The notes: generated from the letters alone by a model not told the origin. DNA of 58,342 nt from Bremia lactucae (GCF_004359215.1 NC_090623.1:1153958-1212299), one strand, 5' to 3'; numbered from the stretch's first letter, positions 18,567 to 30,587 are shown. A program made the numbers and translations.

Positions 18567-19919
18567 TTCTCGATTGCAAATCAAACACTTTCGCTTTAAA
18601 GCAGCTCGAGGCTGCAAATTGTACCAATGCGCATCGAATTCCACGGCTGAGGCGAAGGAGAAGTGGCAAATCGAGCACGTGTGAGGTTCTACTGGAGCTG
18701 ACGTCGCAGTTGCAGCAGAAGCTGAGAGCTCCGACCTCGCAGCTGTAATCAAAACTGCGCCATCAATCTTTTGCTGCTTTTTATACCAATCCGGCTTAAT
18801 AAGGGGATCCTTGCCATGCTTTGCAAGCTGGTGCTGTCTTTTGTCCTCCTCTTTTTTAAATACACGTTCACAAAAATTGCACGGAAGCTGGGCCACCGTG
18901 CTCATTTCACCATCTAATTCGTGTACCATATGATTATGCGTTCTCAGCCCCTGTGCGGATTTAAAGCTTCTCGTGCACAGCGTACATCCAAACTCGAGTG
19001 GCAATTCGCTTTCTGCTTTACGCTTGCGAGGCATTGACGTTAGCAATAGTGGTAGAGATACATCTGCTTCTCTCACGTCGGTCATTGCAGGTTGTACACA
19101 ATTTTGTCGTCGAAAAATTAATAACGTGCTCGTTTGCATCTTCGTTTCACCACGCAGAGTCACTTGATGAAAAGACTTGCCATTTTGATGTCGCTTTCGC
19201 TCATACGAAAGGCCAAATGTTTCGTTGTTGTCAACGTCAGAGATTTTTCGACACAGTCGGTAACCAGCCAATGATCCACGCTCCACAGCTTGCCACCGTT
19301 CCGACTGGCCTTCCGCTAATGCTAAAAATAGTTCACTCTCGAGATCATCTTCACTGCCGTGCAAAACTTGTAATGCTGAAGTATAAAAGTGCGATAGCAA
19401 ACTCTGATGACGCTGAATATTCTCCTCACCACAATGGGGGTGATTAAATACGATCGTATCAAACCGGAGGTGTGGTCCACCTGCCGCTATAAGCGACTCG
19501 CGGAGATTCGTCGCATCCACGCGATGTAGCACCAATACACCCAATTCTTCCAGCTGAGCGCAAATACGCGGGAACTCTGGATACTTTTCGACGAGCTCAT
19601 CGTAGGTATCGTACGATGTAGCAGTTAGTTGGAACGATGCGTCACACTCCCGACTCTTGAGCTGCTTAGCCAGTGCCAACGAGTATGAAAAGTTCCCGTC
19701 ACCGAGCGTAAGAAAGCGGCGAACACACGACTTTCTAGTTGCAGCAACAGTTGTCAAGCTGTTCTCATTGTGCTCCGGAATGGACTGCGACGTAATTAAC
19801 TCGGTCGTTCTAGTCATTGGCGTTGATGTGTTGATTTCATTCTGACTTTTCTTTAACTTGTAGACAAGAACATTATTTAGAAGTATATGTAATTGCGATA
19901 TTTTGTGAGAATGCCTCAT
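18567..19919 (-). CDS. BMT5-like rRNA methyltransferase with C2H2 fingers (partial)
   Basis: The N-terminal half matches the Rossmann-like DUF2431 domain of yeast Bmt5, a 25S rRNA uridine-N3 methyltransferase. The SAM loop is R-F-L-T-L-G-D-G-N-F-S-Y-S-L-A-L-A, and F-D-T-I-V-F-N-H-P-H-C-G is the family's second signature. After about residue 310, C2H2 fingers follow: CTLC with a histidine pair, CNFCERVF-H-x4-H, CSICHFSF and the start of CLICNRE. The assembly gap then cuts the frame. The start may be Met1 (19919) or Met35 (19817), which lies nearer the conserved domain. It is divergent from the gene at 19998, with under 200 bases between. Confidence 0.8.
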
Positions 19920-19997
19920 TAATTACAGCATTTACACACACGTCGCATATTTCTGACAAGAGAAAGCGTATATTTACGACTAAAAATACACGCTTGT

Positions 19998-20846
19998 GTG
20001 ACCAACCAAGCAATCATGAGTATCACATTCGAGGATGGCGGCAGTACCACGGAGAGCGAAGACAACTCTTTTTACCAAGAATTATGTGTGAAATCGGAGC
20101 CAGCCGCATATGGCTCAGATGCTCCTAAGGTCTCTCATATTGCTGAAATCGTCGAGTCCAAAGCTCAAGTTGTCAAATTAGAAGGCGACGTTGTCGAGCC
20201 CCACCGAGACAATGCTTCCAATTCTAGCAAGAGACTCGAAGTCACACCACTTGATATTACTATGCCTCCATGTTGCTCAGCCTGTGGTTACGCACTTCTT
20301 GTCGTTCCGCAGCATAAACTTCTTAACAGCAAAAACATGATGGATTGTAAATGCTGTCTACTGATGCTGCCGGAATCAAGCTATTCCAAGACTCAGCGAA
20401 GTGAATCCCGAATAGCAATTCGCAAGTGCAAATCGTGCACGGGAAATGGAACCCGAGATGCAGTGCGTCTTGTAAAGCCCACGAGAGAGCGACCCCGAGC
20501 GCTGCCAAGGCTGCGAACGGCAGAGGCAGAGAAGCGACAAAAAGAAGCGTCTGCTATTTTCGAGAATAAAGTTGCAAGGCTCAAAATGGCAAAACGAGCG
20601 CTGCTGCGAAAGCGAACAGAAGTGGCTAAATTAAAAGCGACGAAACGGCGAGAAGAGTACGAGCAGCAATTAAACAGAGAGGAGAAGGAGATTCAGCTCC
20701 AATCAGTGCAGCTGAAGCGCCAAAACCCCTTCGCTTTTTGTTCGCTGATGAAAGAGCTGAAGATTAAGAAGCCACGAGTTGGCGACAACGGGTTGGTAAA
20801 GAGAAAAACAAGCACTAGCAAAAGAATGCGTCGGAAGCGTAATTGA
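19998..20846 (+). CDS. Basic coiled-coil protein with CxxC pairs, unknown
   Basis: 282 residues of no recognised family. The first 90 are acidic and Ser-rich. Residues 90-145 have C-C-S-A-C-G-Y, C-K-C-C and C-K-S-C pairs that could bind zinc. Residues 170-245 are a strongly charged helix or coiled coil rich in K, R and E, and the tail is very basic, suggesting a nuclear or nucleolar, nucleic-acid-binding role (inference). After the TGA at 20844, another frame stays open from about 20800 to TAA 21043, so the true C-terminus may be longer. Possible start codons are Met1 and Met7. Confidence 0.6.
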   Translation: MTNQAIMSITFEDGGSTTESEDNSFYQELCVKSEPAAYGSDAPKVSHIAEIVESKAQVVKLEGDVVEPHRDNASNSSKRLEVTPLDITMPPCCSACGYALLVVPQHKLLNSKNMMDCKCCLLMLPESSYSKTQRSESRIAIRKCKSCTGNGTRDAVRLVKPTRERPRALPRLRTAEAEKRQKEASAIFENKVARLKMAKRALLRKRTEVAKLKATKRREEYEQQLNREEKEIQLQSVQLKRQNPFAFCSLMKELKIKKPRVGDNGLVKRKTSTSKRMRRKRN

Positions 20847-21218
20847 TGGTGATAGTAACCAGGCAAGGAAGAAGAAAAAGGGGCTGGAGGTGGATTTATC
20901 GATCTATAGGCCCCCAGCTTCTTTAACCGAAGTGGCTCCAGCGCGAGTTATCTCTACCAGATTGACAGCAAGAGTTCAGTTGAAAGAAGTTGCAGCGCAC
21001 GAATGTGACAAGACGATGTCGTCACAAAAGCCTAAGACGGAGTAAAGCTTTTTACCCAGAATATTCCTCTCATTTTACATGATTCTCTTCACCTATTTCT
21101 TAAAAAATGCACCAAATTACGTAGTCTCCAAAGGTCGATGCTAAAATAAATTTGCTAATAATAGTGCCACTAAAAGTAGTCTTCTTTCTCGATTCCGCGC
21201 TCTTGGTGCCGCTCAGTT

Positions 21219-23525
21219 ATGCCCAATGGATTGGCGGCGTCAACGGCGCCTGTGGAGATGGACGACCACACTATTGACATGTGGCGCGATCTTGCAGACA
21301 ACGGCGTCGAGTGCGAGTTGTGCAACGAGCAGTACGACGACGACGACGGCGACGACGGCCACATTCCGCGCCTCTTGACCTGTGGCCATACTTATTGCCA
21401 GGTCCGTGCGCGCCATCTGCGCAATTCCTTTCCCTCACCTCGAATTCTTAATGTTGACCTTTGCTCTTGCTACATTTGACGCTTTTGCTAGAGTTGCCTG
21501 AATGACTGGGCGACAGCGGGGATGAGCCACATGGGCACCCAAAGCGGAGAATTAGAGTGTCCAACCTGCCGTCGAGTGACGCGACTTGACGGAGTCGAAG
21601 GAGCGCGTACTTTACCGAAGAATTACGAGCTGCTGCGCGCTCGTCAGGAGATGGAAACCCAAACGCAAACCCATTTGCGCAAACTCCAAGCGATGTGGAC
21701 AACCCAAGTGAAGGAAAAGGAGCAGCTCGCGAAAGAAGCCGAAGAGCACGCTCGCACTGCCCAGCGTGAGAGTGTTCAGGCGTCGCAGAAAGCCATATTT
21801 CTCGCGAAGCAAGTTGAAATTAACGAACAGGAAAAGAAACGCGCCCAGGAACTGGCCGAAGATGCACGACACCGAGCTCTCGTGGCATCCCAGCAGGCGG
21901 AAGCACTTCAGATTGAGACGGAGAATCTCAAGCGGCAATTGCAAAAGGATGCAGCTCAGCTGGCACGGGTGCAACTGGATGCTTCCAGCGCTGCAGCAGT
22001 GGCTAAGGAGCTTCATACCAAGGCGGAGTCTTTACAGCAGCAAATCGACTGCGTCCGCGCACAGCTATCGCTTCATTCCGGACGACACGATCCAGGCAAG
22101 TTGGTTGTACTTGTGTGTGAACCAACTACGGTTGGTTCGTGGCTATTGCCGTACACGAGGTACGCCGTCATAAGCATTGCTAGTGATACAGCAAAAGGTG
22201 CCCACGCGATCGACCCGTATCAAGCTGCCAAGACATGGACACAATTACGGCAAGTGGAAGAACCCTGTTCCTCTGTTAAAGTGTACCGCCGATACAGTGA
22301 TTTTGTGTGGCTACATTTGGAATTGCAGCGTCAGTATCCATTTGAACTTATCCCGTGTGTTCCTGGGAAACAACTTTTTTTTAACAAGGAGAAGGAATTT
22401 GTTGGCGAACGAATGCGTTTGTTGCAAGCTTTCCTGCGTGGTGTTTTGCGACAGCCACTTCTTGCCGTGACGGAAGAAGTGCGTGCGTTTTTACTGTCTA
22501 CGACGGAAGAGCTTGAGAGTCTTCGACGAGCTACGGCAATTTATTACAGCAGTATCGAAGACGACGACTTCCTTGCGGTGAATGAAGACGTAACAATTGA
22601 CAGTTGTGAATCTCGAAAAGTGTCTCCGAACAGCTCACCTCCCACGTCTATGATAGTGAGCAAACGTGGCAGCAAATGGAGTGCGTGGAGTGCCGTGTCG
22701 GCTATTACGTCCAGCGCTGCAAAACTGGTCAGTACGACCGGCACGGCTCTGACTGGCATTGGCTCAAGGACTAGAACGGTTGGTTATCCGGAAGTCCCTG
22801 AAGTGGAATTGTCGAGTAGTTTCTTAGCTGTCGAAAATGCGGATGCAACAACTCGGATGGTCTTAGAGCATCGACGCAAGTATATTGACGTGGCAAGATC
22901 TTACCAGTCGGTAGCACAAAAGGGGTGTCAGTTATCGCGAGCTTCGCGGTTTCAGTCGCATCATTTACATCGGCTGTGTGAATTACTTTATGACATGAAC
23001 AAACTGGACCAAGACCATGCCAGACGACGCCGCCAACGACTTGCGGCTTCAGTCGATGTGAAGGCGCATCAGGAAGACGAGGATGATGATATGGAGACGC
23101 AAGCGTTTGATGAGCGAGCATCCGACGTGTTTAGCGCTATTTCACTTAATACTAAAAACGACGCCGACAGCATGGAATATGCGCTTTTGGAGGTGGTGCG
23201 GATGCAAACACTGGAGCTGGGAGGTATTGAAGATGCTTTTGCACGTGTGCGTTGTCGTGAAGAGGGGCTTCAGGCACCACAAGAAGCAAGCAAATGTGCT
23301 GGAAGCGAAGGAGAACCTCTTTTTCCTGCCTTGGCGCTGAAATGTGAAGAGCTCGAGGCGCACAGACGAGAGTTGAATGCAAAAATTACAAAATTGGACC
23401 CAGGACGCTCCCAATTTGTGCTCAGTGTTCTTTGCAAAAATACGAGTGAGATGCACAAGTTGGCCAAAACGAAACGAAAGCTTTTCCAAGCGTCACAACA
23501 GCAATTGGTTAATGTTCAGCGTTAA
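21219..23525 (+). CDS. RING-PX-BAR sorting nexin-like protein
   Basis: Two exons: 21219-21401 and 21492-23525, with a 90-bp intron (GTCCGT to GCTAG) in phase 0, giving about 738 residues. The intron splits a C3HC4 RING finger: C32, C35, C55, H57 and C60 before it, C63, C84 and C87 after. Residues 105-250 form a long coiled coil. Residues 264-396 are a PX domain with the RRYSDF phosphoinositide-binding motif and R-x-R-L-L-Q-A-F-L. From about 510 the helical tail resembles the BAR/Vps5-like end of sorting nexins. The parts suggest an endosomal protein with ubiquitin ligase activity. RING fused to PX-BAR is unusual. Confidence 0.82.
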
Positions 23526-23761
23526 AGTTCGGACTGATGTAAAAGCTGGGTATTTATATATTCTTAAGTAGGTTAAGTTTCACTGTAATAAAATGCTATT
23601 CTGTAGAACTAATTTGTCCTACGCTTTAACCATACAAAAATTCTAAGATATAGGATATTCGCGACTCTGTGCGAAAGAGGCAGCATAAAAGGTCCCAACG
23701 AATTATTTTACGTCAAGAGGGCGTTGAGTCTCCTGCAAAGGCTACAGTAAAGCCGAGCTTG

Positions 23762-24257
23762 ATGAACACGCTACAACGTCGTGACCAGGAGCTGGTGTCT
23801 GCGTACCGTGTGTACGACCCAGCATCTGGATTGGCTTGCTCGCTCGTTGGCACATGTATGCTCTGTTTTGAATCTGAGAGGCATGAGAATTTCTGCCGCG
23901 AAACAGGATATCGCCAGGAGCTAGAATGTCCTCGACCGAAGACTCACAAGGACGACGTCTTGGTCACCATGCCCGAAGACCAGCGAATGACGCGATATAA
24001 AGCCTGTTCTCTTGCAGATTTAGCGCACCCGGGTGTCGCCTTTTTCAAATTTGAGGTATAAAGATTTGGACACGAAAATAATTTCAAATTTGACCTGTCG
24101 ACTTGTGACTCGAATGCAGGCAGCAGTGTTGGTAATTCTATTAGTGTCGATTGTATTGCTACGACGTGAGCGTAAAAGGCACTTGAGCGCATTCGACCTA
24201 CGAAAGGATCCGCGACAACGTGCAGAATTGTTAAAAGACGAAAAAGGCTTTGAATAA
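23762..24257 (+). CDS. JTB-like single-pass membrane protein
   Basis: Two exons: 23762-24055 and 24120-24257, with a 64-bp phase-0 intron (GTATAA to TGCAG). The spliced protein has a cysteine-rich lumenal part (C-M-L-C-F-E, C-R-E-T-G-Y, E-C-P, K-A-C-S), then F-F-K-F-E running into a transmembrane segment (A-A-V-L-V-I-L-L-V-S-I-V-L-L) and a basic tail with RRERKRHL. This order is that of the JTB (jumping translocation breakpoint) family. The first ATG lacks a signal peptide, and the frame is open upstream to 23654, so a 5' exon is probably missing from this model. It is convergent with the next gene, 64 bases apart. Confidence 0.7.
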
Positions 24258-24321
24258 GAGCACAGCAGATATGCAAACCGAAGCTCAGTGATAACAATTT
24301 TTAGTTATAAAACGCCATTTG

Positions 24322-24948
24322 TTACGACTTAATTTTTTTTGCTCGCTTCGGCGTCCGGCCGCGGGTTGCGAGAGCATTCTTTGCTTGCTGTTTTTGCTTA
24401 AGCTGTTCGGCGCGCTTTTTAAAAATGCCCGAGAGCTTCGGCATGATCGGTGGAGCGTCCACGCGCTCTCCAAATCTCACCGGCGCTGTGTCCTCAAAAT
24501 AATCTTTCTTGGTGTTGCCTGTCGTCTGGTAGTCGCGCTCATAGCGCTCCTGCTCCGTCATCTTCTGATCGCAAACTTTGGCCTTCTTCTTGGCTAAATA
24601 TATTTTGCGCTTCTCACTTGTGCGCCGGCCCTGCTTAGCGGCATCATAAATGACACGCTTAACTTCCGTGCTAATGCGCTTGTTGAAATCGCGCATGGAT
24701 TCTCCTTCCTGAATTGAGCCAATCTGAAGCTTTTTCTTGGATGCCATGCCGTCGCCAATTACAGCCGATGTGCGTGTGACAAATCTGTCCACGGACTCAT
24801 CGCTCAGCATCTTACGCCGACGCTTCTTAGAGCGCTTAGACTTGATAGGCGGTAGGTCAAATGCTTTGGCCTTCTTGCCATTGTCACGTTTGCCGTTAAA
24901 AAACGGGTCGCATTGCTTGAGTTTTCGTTTAGAGCTTACTCGGCCCAT
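24322..24948 (-). CDS. Basic nuclear protein, CCDC137-like
   Basis: I chose Met24 of the open frame (24948) because M-G-R-V-S-S-K-R-K-L-K and D-P-F-F look like a conserved start; the frame itself reaches 25017. About 208 residues, extremely rich in K and R, with a coiled-coil stretch (residues 85-140) and a late D-T-A-P-V-R-F-G-E-R-V-D-A-P-P block like that near the end of CCDC137-type proteins. Probably nuclear or nucleolar, perhaps linked to ribosome assembly (inference). The family assignment is tentative. Confidence 0.55.
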   Translation of the reverse strand: MGRVSSKRKLKQCDPFFNGKRDNGKKAKAFDLPPIKSKRSKKRRRKMLSDESVDRFVTRTSAVIGDGMASKKKLQIGSIQEGESMRDFNKRISTEVKRVIYDAAKQGRRTSEKRKIYLAKKKAKVCDQKMTEQERYERDYQTTGNTKKDYFEDTAPVRFGERVDAPPIMPKLSGIFKKRAEQLKQKQQAKNALATRGRTPKRAKKIKS

Positions 24949-25130
24949 TGCTTCTTTTAAAGTGACATTGATTGGGCAGCAGCTCAGCTCTCTGCATAAG
25001 AACTGTTCTCGATGCAATGTCTTTTAACGGCATAATTTTTTTTTTAATCAAAACTTGAGAATGTTATTTATATGTCCTAGACATAAAAGCACTAATCTTT
25101 CAAGTACAAATACGTGAGGCGGGCTATTAT

Positions 25131-28100
25131 TTAAAGATTTTTCGTATATTGCTGCGAAATTTGCGAGCGCATTTCCCACGATGAGGGCGACTTGAAGTAT
25201 TTTAGCATATCCGTCTCAGTAGGCTGCGCTGTCGATGAGGAAGGCATGGTGACGACCGGTGCGAGACTTGCTTCAACGATCGTGCGGAGTTGCAGTGTGG
25301 TAGCCGAAAACACGGAAAAGTAAATGGTAATGCGAGTTCGCAGACGCTTAGGCTGACGATCAAGACGACTCCGCGGCTCCTCTTCAGGTTCTTCCGGCGA
25401 ATCTTCAGTCTCGTCGTTGTCAAGTTCTTCCTCTTCTTCATCGTTTTCGACCGCCTCCAATGCATTGTTATCGGGCCAACGCATAAACTGCACCGCCACC
25501 GCACTGCCATTGGAGTCGCCGATGCCACGTACACGCCATGCACGATACGCCATCAGCGATCGTTTCCGGGACCATCCAAATGGAAAATAATTTTGCGGAA
25601 GGACCACCGTTGGCTCTTGCTGATCGAGTTGCAATAAAAACACGGCGTCAGCAGACACGAGACTATTTGGGAGTGAAAGCGTCATGGTAGTGTCCGTCTC
25701 GGTAATGTGAAATGACTTGGTCGTATGTGCGTGGATGCACCGAGCAAGCCACGACAGGGAGGACGCAGCCGTGGCCAATCGAACTGACGCCACGCGCTGT
25801 GGCTGCTGCAAATGGTGTTCGTCCGGTTCGCCCTGTCGATGCCACTCACCTGTAAGACCCGTGGCAACCGTCAAGGCTGCCGTACGCAACGAGGCCGCCA
25901 CTTCCACGTCCTGTTGAGACGGCACGGCGTCTTGAATGACGCGATAATAGCTCGAAAATACGTGCATGTACGGCAAAGGACGAAGCGCACCTTCTTCCTT
26001 GTCTTCTGCCTGTTGCTGGTCATCGTCATCTAGCACAACCCACCACGGCTCTTGAATCAACCACGGCTCGCAGCTCTTCAACATCTCGTACAAATCCCAC
26101 TCGCCTTCATCCGCCGACTCGGGATCCCCCCACGACTTGTGCATCCGACGTGGCAGACGTGATACCTGAGCCTCTACAGAATTGTACAGCAAGTCAACTA
26201 GATGTTGATACGCTGCAAGGACGCCGCGACCAGCTTGCGCACAATCGCGCATTTTCTGACGCATGTCTTCCACCAATCCCGAGCTGACCAGCGCCACGCA
26301 AACGGTCACGAGATTTGAGCATAGAGACAAGAGCTTTGGATTGCTCAGTGGGATCGTCACAAGCGAGTATTTCTTCGCTCGAGGTGGCAACATTGACAGA
26401 GTCGCGACCATCGGAGTGATCATTTCAAACGAATGGCGAAAAACCTTTGGAGTCGGCTCCTTGTGTTTTGCAGCCACCTCTTCAAAGCGATGAATGCGCT
26501 TGACAATCGTAAACGCCAGCTGCAAGATCCGTGCTCGACGGTACAATTCACTATCGTTCGGCACCGGTGCGACCACCAGAGGCTTGGCACTCGGCGACGC
26601 GATGGGTGAAAGCACGGGATGAATCTTTTCAGACGCTTCAATTGCGGCAGTAATTGCCTTGTCCGAATCCGTTGAACGATTGCGCTTTCGATTCAAATAG
26701 CTGTCGGGCGAGATACTCGGCGACATCATCCTCATCATGGCAATGCCTCCTCCTTCGGGAATCCTACCCTGTAAACTACCCGACCACGTGTCGCGTCGGA
26801 CGTACGGATACGGTCGTGCCGACGCGTACGCGTGTTGATGCAGTGCCGCCGCAGTCAACCGCGTCGACAAAAGCGTCGGATTTGACGAACCATGGGCAAC
26901 GCAGCTGGCAAATGGGGACTGACTCTCTAAACGGAGCTGCATCATGCCTGTAATGGGCGTCAAGAGTGGACCGGGACTCTGGTGATGACGAGAAAGCGTC
27001 CGTGAGGCCGACAAGGGCACGGGCAGAGCTGCGAGCGATGACCGTCGACTGTGGAACGATCGATTTCCATCCATGGATCCCGATCCCGTGAGAAACGAGT
27101 CGACCCCTGGCAAAGACGGCATTGACGCCCGTGATTCGTGAAGCGTCTCTATGTGCGGTGGGGGGTGCGTCGCTGACAGCGAAAGTCGCTGAGGTTGCTT
27201 GAAATACAGCGAATGGTGCATCGTTTGCTGCTGCGGAAGCGTTGGGAACGATATGGTGGAGAAATAGTCCGTCTTAAGCGACGCCGAGCGTGTCAGACGT
27301 TTCCGTTCGCGTCGTGCAGGATCCTGTTGTCCAGGCAGAAATCCACAAAGAGGGCGTTGTGGCTGCGCCGTCGCGTACAGCGCAGCCTCATGCGTCGTTG
27401 CGGTCTCGTTTCCATTTTCCAAGAGCTCATCGATGCGGTGGACATTCTGTGGCGACGTCATCGCTTCAGCCATGGCCGTCAATGGCGCTTGAAGGACCAG
27501 AGACTGCGATACCGGGGAGCGAAAGGTTTTCCGAGCCTTTCGACTCGAAGATATTCGAAATGCCGGAGACGCAATCGACGCGACGCACGTGAGCGTGTTC
27601 ACATTGCCATTGGCACTGGCATCAAAGACGTAGACTTTAAACACATGTAAATTCTTGCAATTAAGACGCGACGACTGCCAGCCATAGTGCCAAGATTGGC
27701 GGTTCCCATTAAGCAAAAAACACGTGCCTAATCCTGAAGTATTGGGCACGACAGCCCCTCGAAACCACCGCCCAAAAGGCTGGTCTGGCATCTTAACGTC
27801 GTCGAAAAGCTCTTGGCGGGCATATTCACGGTTGATTACGAGACTACAGCGTCCGAGACTCGTGTCGACCGTCGGCAAGATCTTGCTCTTGGTGGATTGC
27901 TGCTTCGAGACTTCTTCGAACCGGCCGAGCACGAGCTGGTACTTGGCTAGAAAGCACTCGACGACCAGTCCTGATCCGCAAAAACTCTTGGGGTTGTGGC
28001 CGCCACAGCAGTGGGGAAAGCAGCGCAGATTCTTGTGACCGCTCGCTTTGTTGCTTCTGCTCGGGGAAATCATGACCTTGTTAATTTGTGGGTTTTAGTA

Positions 28101-28259
28101 GCTTATTCGGAGCACGACATACCGTAAATACTCCGTGGTAAAAAGCTCCTTGTTACACTGATTGTGTATAAATCTGCACGCGTGGGTGGTCTTGTCCGGA
28201 CTCGTCGTGACCGGCTGGTAGGTGCTGTAACACGCGTCCTGAATCCACTGCGTGGTCAT
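25131..28259 (-). CDS. Large protein of unknown function
   Basis: The main exon encodes 980 codons from 28073. A probable upstream exon (28259-28123) ends E-Y-L-R before a GTATGT donor, and an intron of about 66 bp (28122-28057) ending GAGCAG joins it in frame to S-N-K-A-S-G. The N-terminal 180 residues form a compact domain with F-G-R-W-F-R-G and S-W-H-Y-G-W-Q-S-S-R-L-N, ending S-P-A-F-R-I-S-S. A Ser/Pro-rich, low-complexity stretch follows (about 220-470), then a helical domain and an acidic run of E and D near residue 905. No known family was recognised. Regulatory or signalling roles are possible but not shown. Confidence 0.65.
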
Positions 28260-28406
28260 GCCTGCCAAGCGAAAACTGGGACCGTCCTTGACTCGTTCCT
28301 TGTTCCACTTCCTTTGGGGGACGCCCAAATAAAGCGGGAGTCGCCTTTTCTCTGACGCTCCTGCTCTTTTCTCGTAGACGCCCAGCGATGGGCCAAAATT
28401 CGTCAC

Positions 28407-30343
28407 AACGTCGCTTGCGCTTTTTCAGCGAATGATGGAGGAGATTGCGAAGGAGGATTTGGGCTCCCAGTCTCGTTGTCCATTGGGTAATTCAAACGTG
28501 TTGCGGACTGTCCCATAGAATTGCAAGCCACGGCGAGGGTGGACCTTCTGATCAGTCAGATTAGGGAGCAAATCCTAAATTTGGGCGTACCAGTATATGT
28601 CTTCACAATGCGTTCGGAGAACACGCTTGATCATGTCGACGCACTTGAACCAGTGAATGGTGCGTGGTCGCTGTCCACTTTGGTCCGCGCTTGCAAACAA
28701 AGTGGTGCAGTCCATCCTTGACGCTTCGAGAGACATGGAGGCCGTCGGCTGGGATACCTTTCAGCACTTTTCCGCATCGTCCGCTCGCGTCGGGACACGT
28801 CACGCTGCTAGCGGACGGAAAGTTATTGCCTTGCATCGGAACATGCTTTGTACTTGCTTTGGCGCCCATCGACGCAAGAAGCGTGTAATTTTACCTTAAA
28901 ACTATGTATGATTTAAGACAACACTTGAAAAAAAAACTCGGTCTTATCCACGACAACAGACAACGAAGCTGCTCCGACGTCTTGCCGTCGGCTCGTCCAC
29001 GCGCTTGTCCCACCTTGTACGCCGAGCAATCACACTGATGCACCCGAGTACGTTCCGATCGAGACGCGACTAATGCTTTTAAGCGCGATTCGTAAAGCTA
29101 CAACTTGACCTCATTAGCTGCTCGAGCAAGCAAAACTCGTCTGGATGTGATGCAACACCGAGCCACGCCCGGTCACTCACTAGTCGCACTGCTGCATTAA
29201 ATATGGTGCAGTTCGAATTGAATTTGACAGCAATGCATACGTTTGACCTGGCTGCAGCAACAACAACTGCACCGCTGACTGTTCAAGCAGTATTCGATCA
29301 AGTTTAGGGCGAATTTAGAGTTGATACGAGCAAAGCCGTTGGCAGTCGACTACATGTAAGGGATGACAATGAGTATGATAGAAAGGACACTTTAGAGTCG
29401 ACCAGAAAACACCAGATGGACCGATGACATGGTTTGTAAGCGTTGAGCCCGTATTATTTCTACCCTTCACCAAAAAGCACCCATGATAGAATTTTATATA
29501 CTTGAACTAATAATCGCTTGATGAAATTCTCGCGTTTGCGCTAGTGAAAAGAAGAAAGCTGCGTCTTCGGTTTATATGCATGTGCATTGCTTCTTGTGGT
29601 GCCTTAAGTTACTTGCCGCGGCGGTTTTTGAAAAAGATACAACATTTATCTGATAGTTTACAAAGTTGACGGCTCAACTCTTCAGAAGCGTGAGGACACA
29701 CTCGATTGATTTACAATTCTTTGGACGAATGAAGAGAGACAATAACGAAACAACTTCGAGTCTCTTTTAGAATTGTACGGCTCTCATCAATTCCCTCTCA
29801 TTCGAGAATAGCTCCCGCCATGGAAAAAATATGAACACGGTATGTAAGGACGAAAAATATATTAATCTTTCAAGGGGGCTGATTAAAAGTTGTTATTTCT
29901 TAGTTATTTTACTTAACATTTCCAATATAACCGTAAATAGTAATTTTGTACGGTCCTCCCTGTGATAACTTGTATCCTCTTTCCTATCTGTAATCATGGG
30001 TAATTAGCTATTTTATTTCAGTAAGTTTATAGGTGGCGACGATAGAACGAATGGTGGTTAGCAAATCCTATAAGTTAGCGGCGGTTATACGTTTTAGGAA
30101 GAAAAGTTATCAGAGGGAGAGCTGTAGCAGCAATGAGACAATTCTGTTCATTAATAAGTTTGAGTCAACCCCGCCATTCGCTGCTAGACGCGCGAATGGG
30201 CGGCCAGCAATGAGTAGTTAGATTAATATCCTACGTCAGTGAAGAAAATTGGAGGCGTATTATATTATTACAATTTCCTTTTTCCGTATACAGAACCTTC
30301 TTAGTATCCACCTTCAGTTGCTAGAAATAATTTTGTACTTACC
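28407..30343. other. Region without a supported gene
   Basis: About 1.9 kb. Overlapping short frames on both strands at 28521-28899 show no domain. The rest is AT-rich with scattered stops. No retroelement from this window matches it. Confidence 0.55.
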
Positions 30344-30487
30344 TGTAACGGGGTGTATCGTTACATGAAATTAACAAGAAAAGGTTGTTAATTAATATTA
30401 TCCAAAAGGTAGATAATATTTGGAGGAAATTACTTTAAATAGTAATTTCCTGAATTCTTATCCATAAATAGGTATAGACCATTATGT
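30344..30487 (+). repeat. Family B LTR fragment (U3 end)
   Basis: It starts TGTAACGGGGTGTATCG and matches the first 145 or so bases of family B LTRs, including the U3 palindrome, then stops at the assembly gap. The break falls at the same place in the LTR as the fragment at 51098-51247. Confidence 0.85.
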
Positions 30488-30587
30488 NNNNNNNNNNNNN
30501 NNNNNNNNNNNNNNNNNNNNNNNNNNNNNNNNNNNNNNNNNNNNNNNNNNNNNNNNNNNNNNNNNNNNNNNNNNNNNNNNNNNNNNN
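30488..30587. other. Assembly gap (100 N)
   Basis: 100 N placeholder between a family B LTR and the chromodomain of A2. The 3' end of A2, including its chromodomain end, part of its aORF and its 3' LTR, is lost here. Confidence 0.98.

Noticed and set aside
28521..28899. Overlapping frames on both strands near 28.6 kb
   Set aside because: Each is under 90 codons with no motif, and no frame is favoured by any recognisable domain.
30033..30221. 62-codon + strand frame
   Set aside because: Short, with no similarity to any element or gene here.
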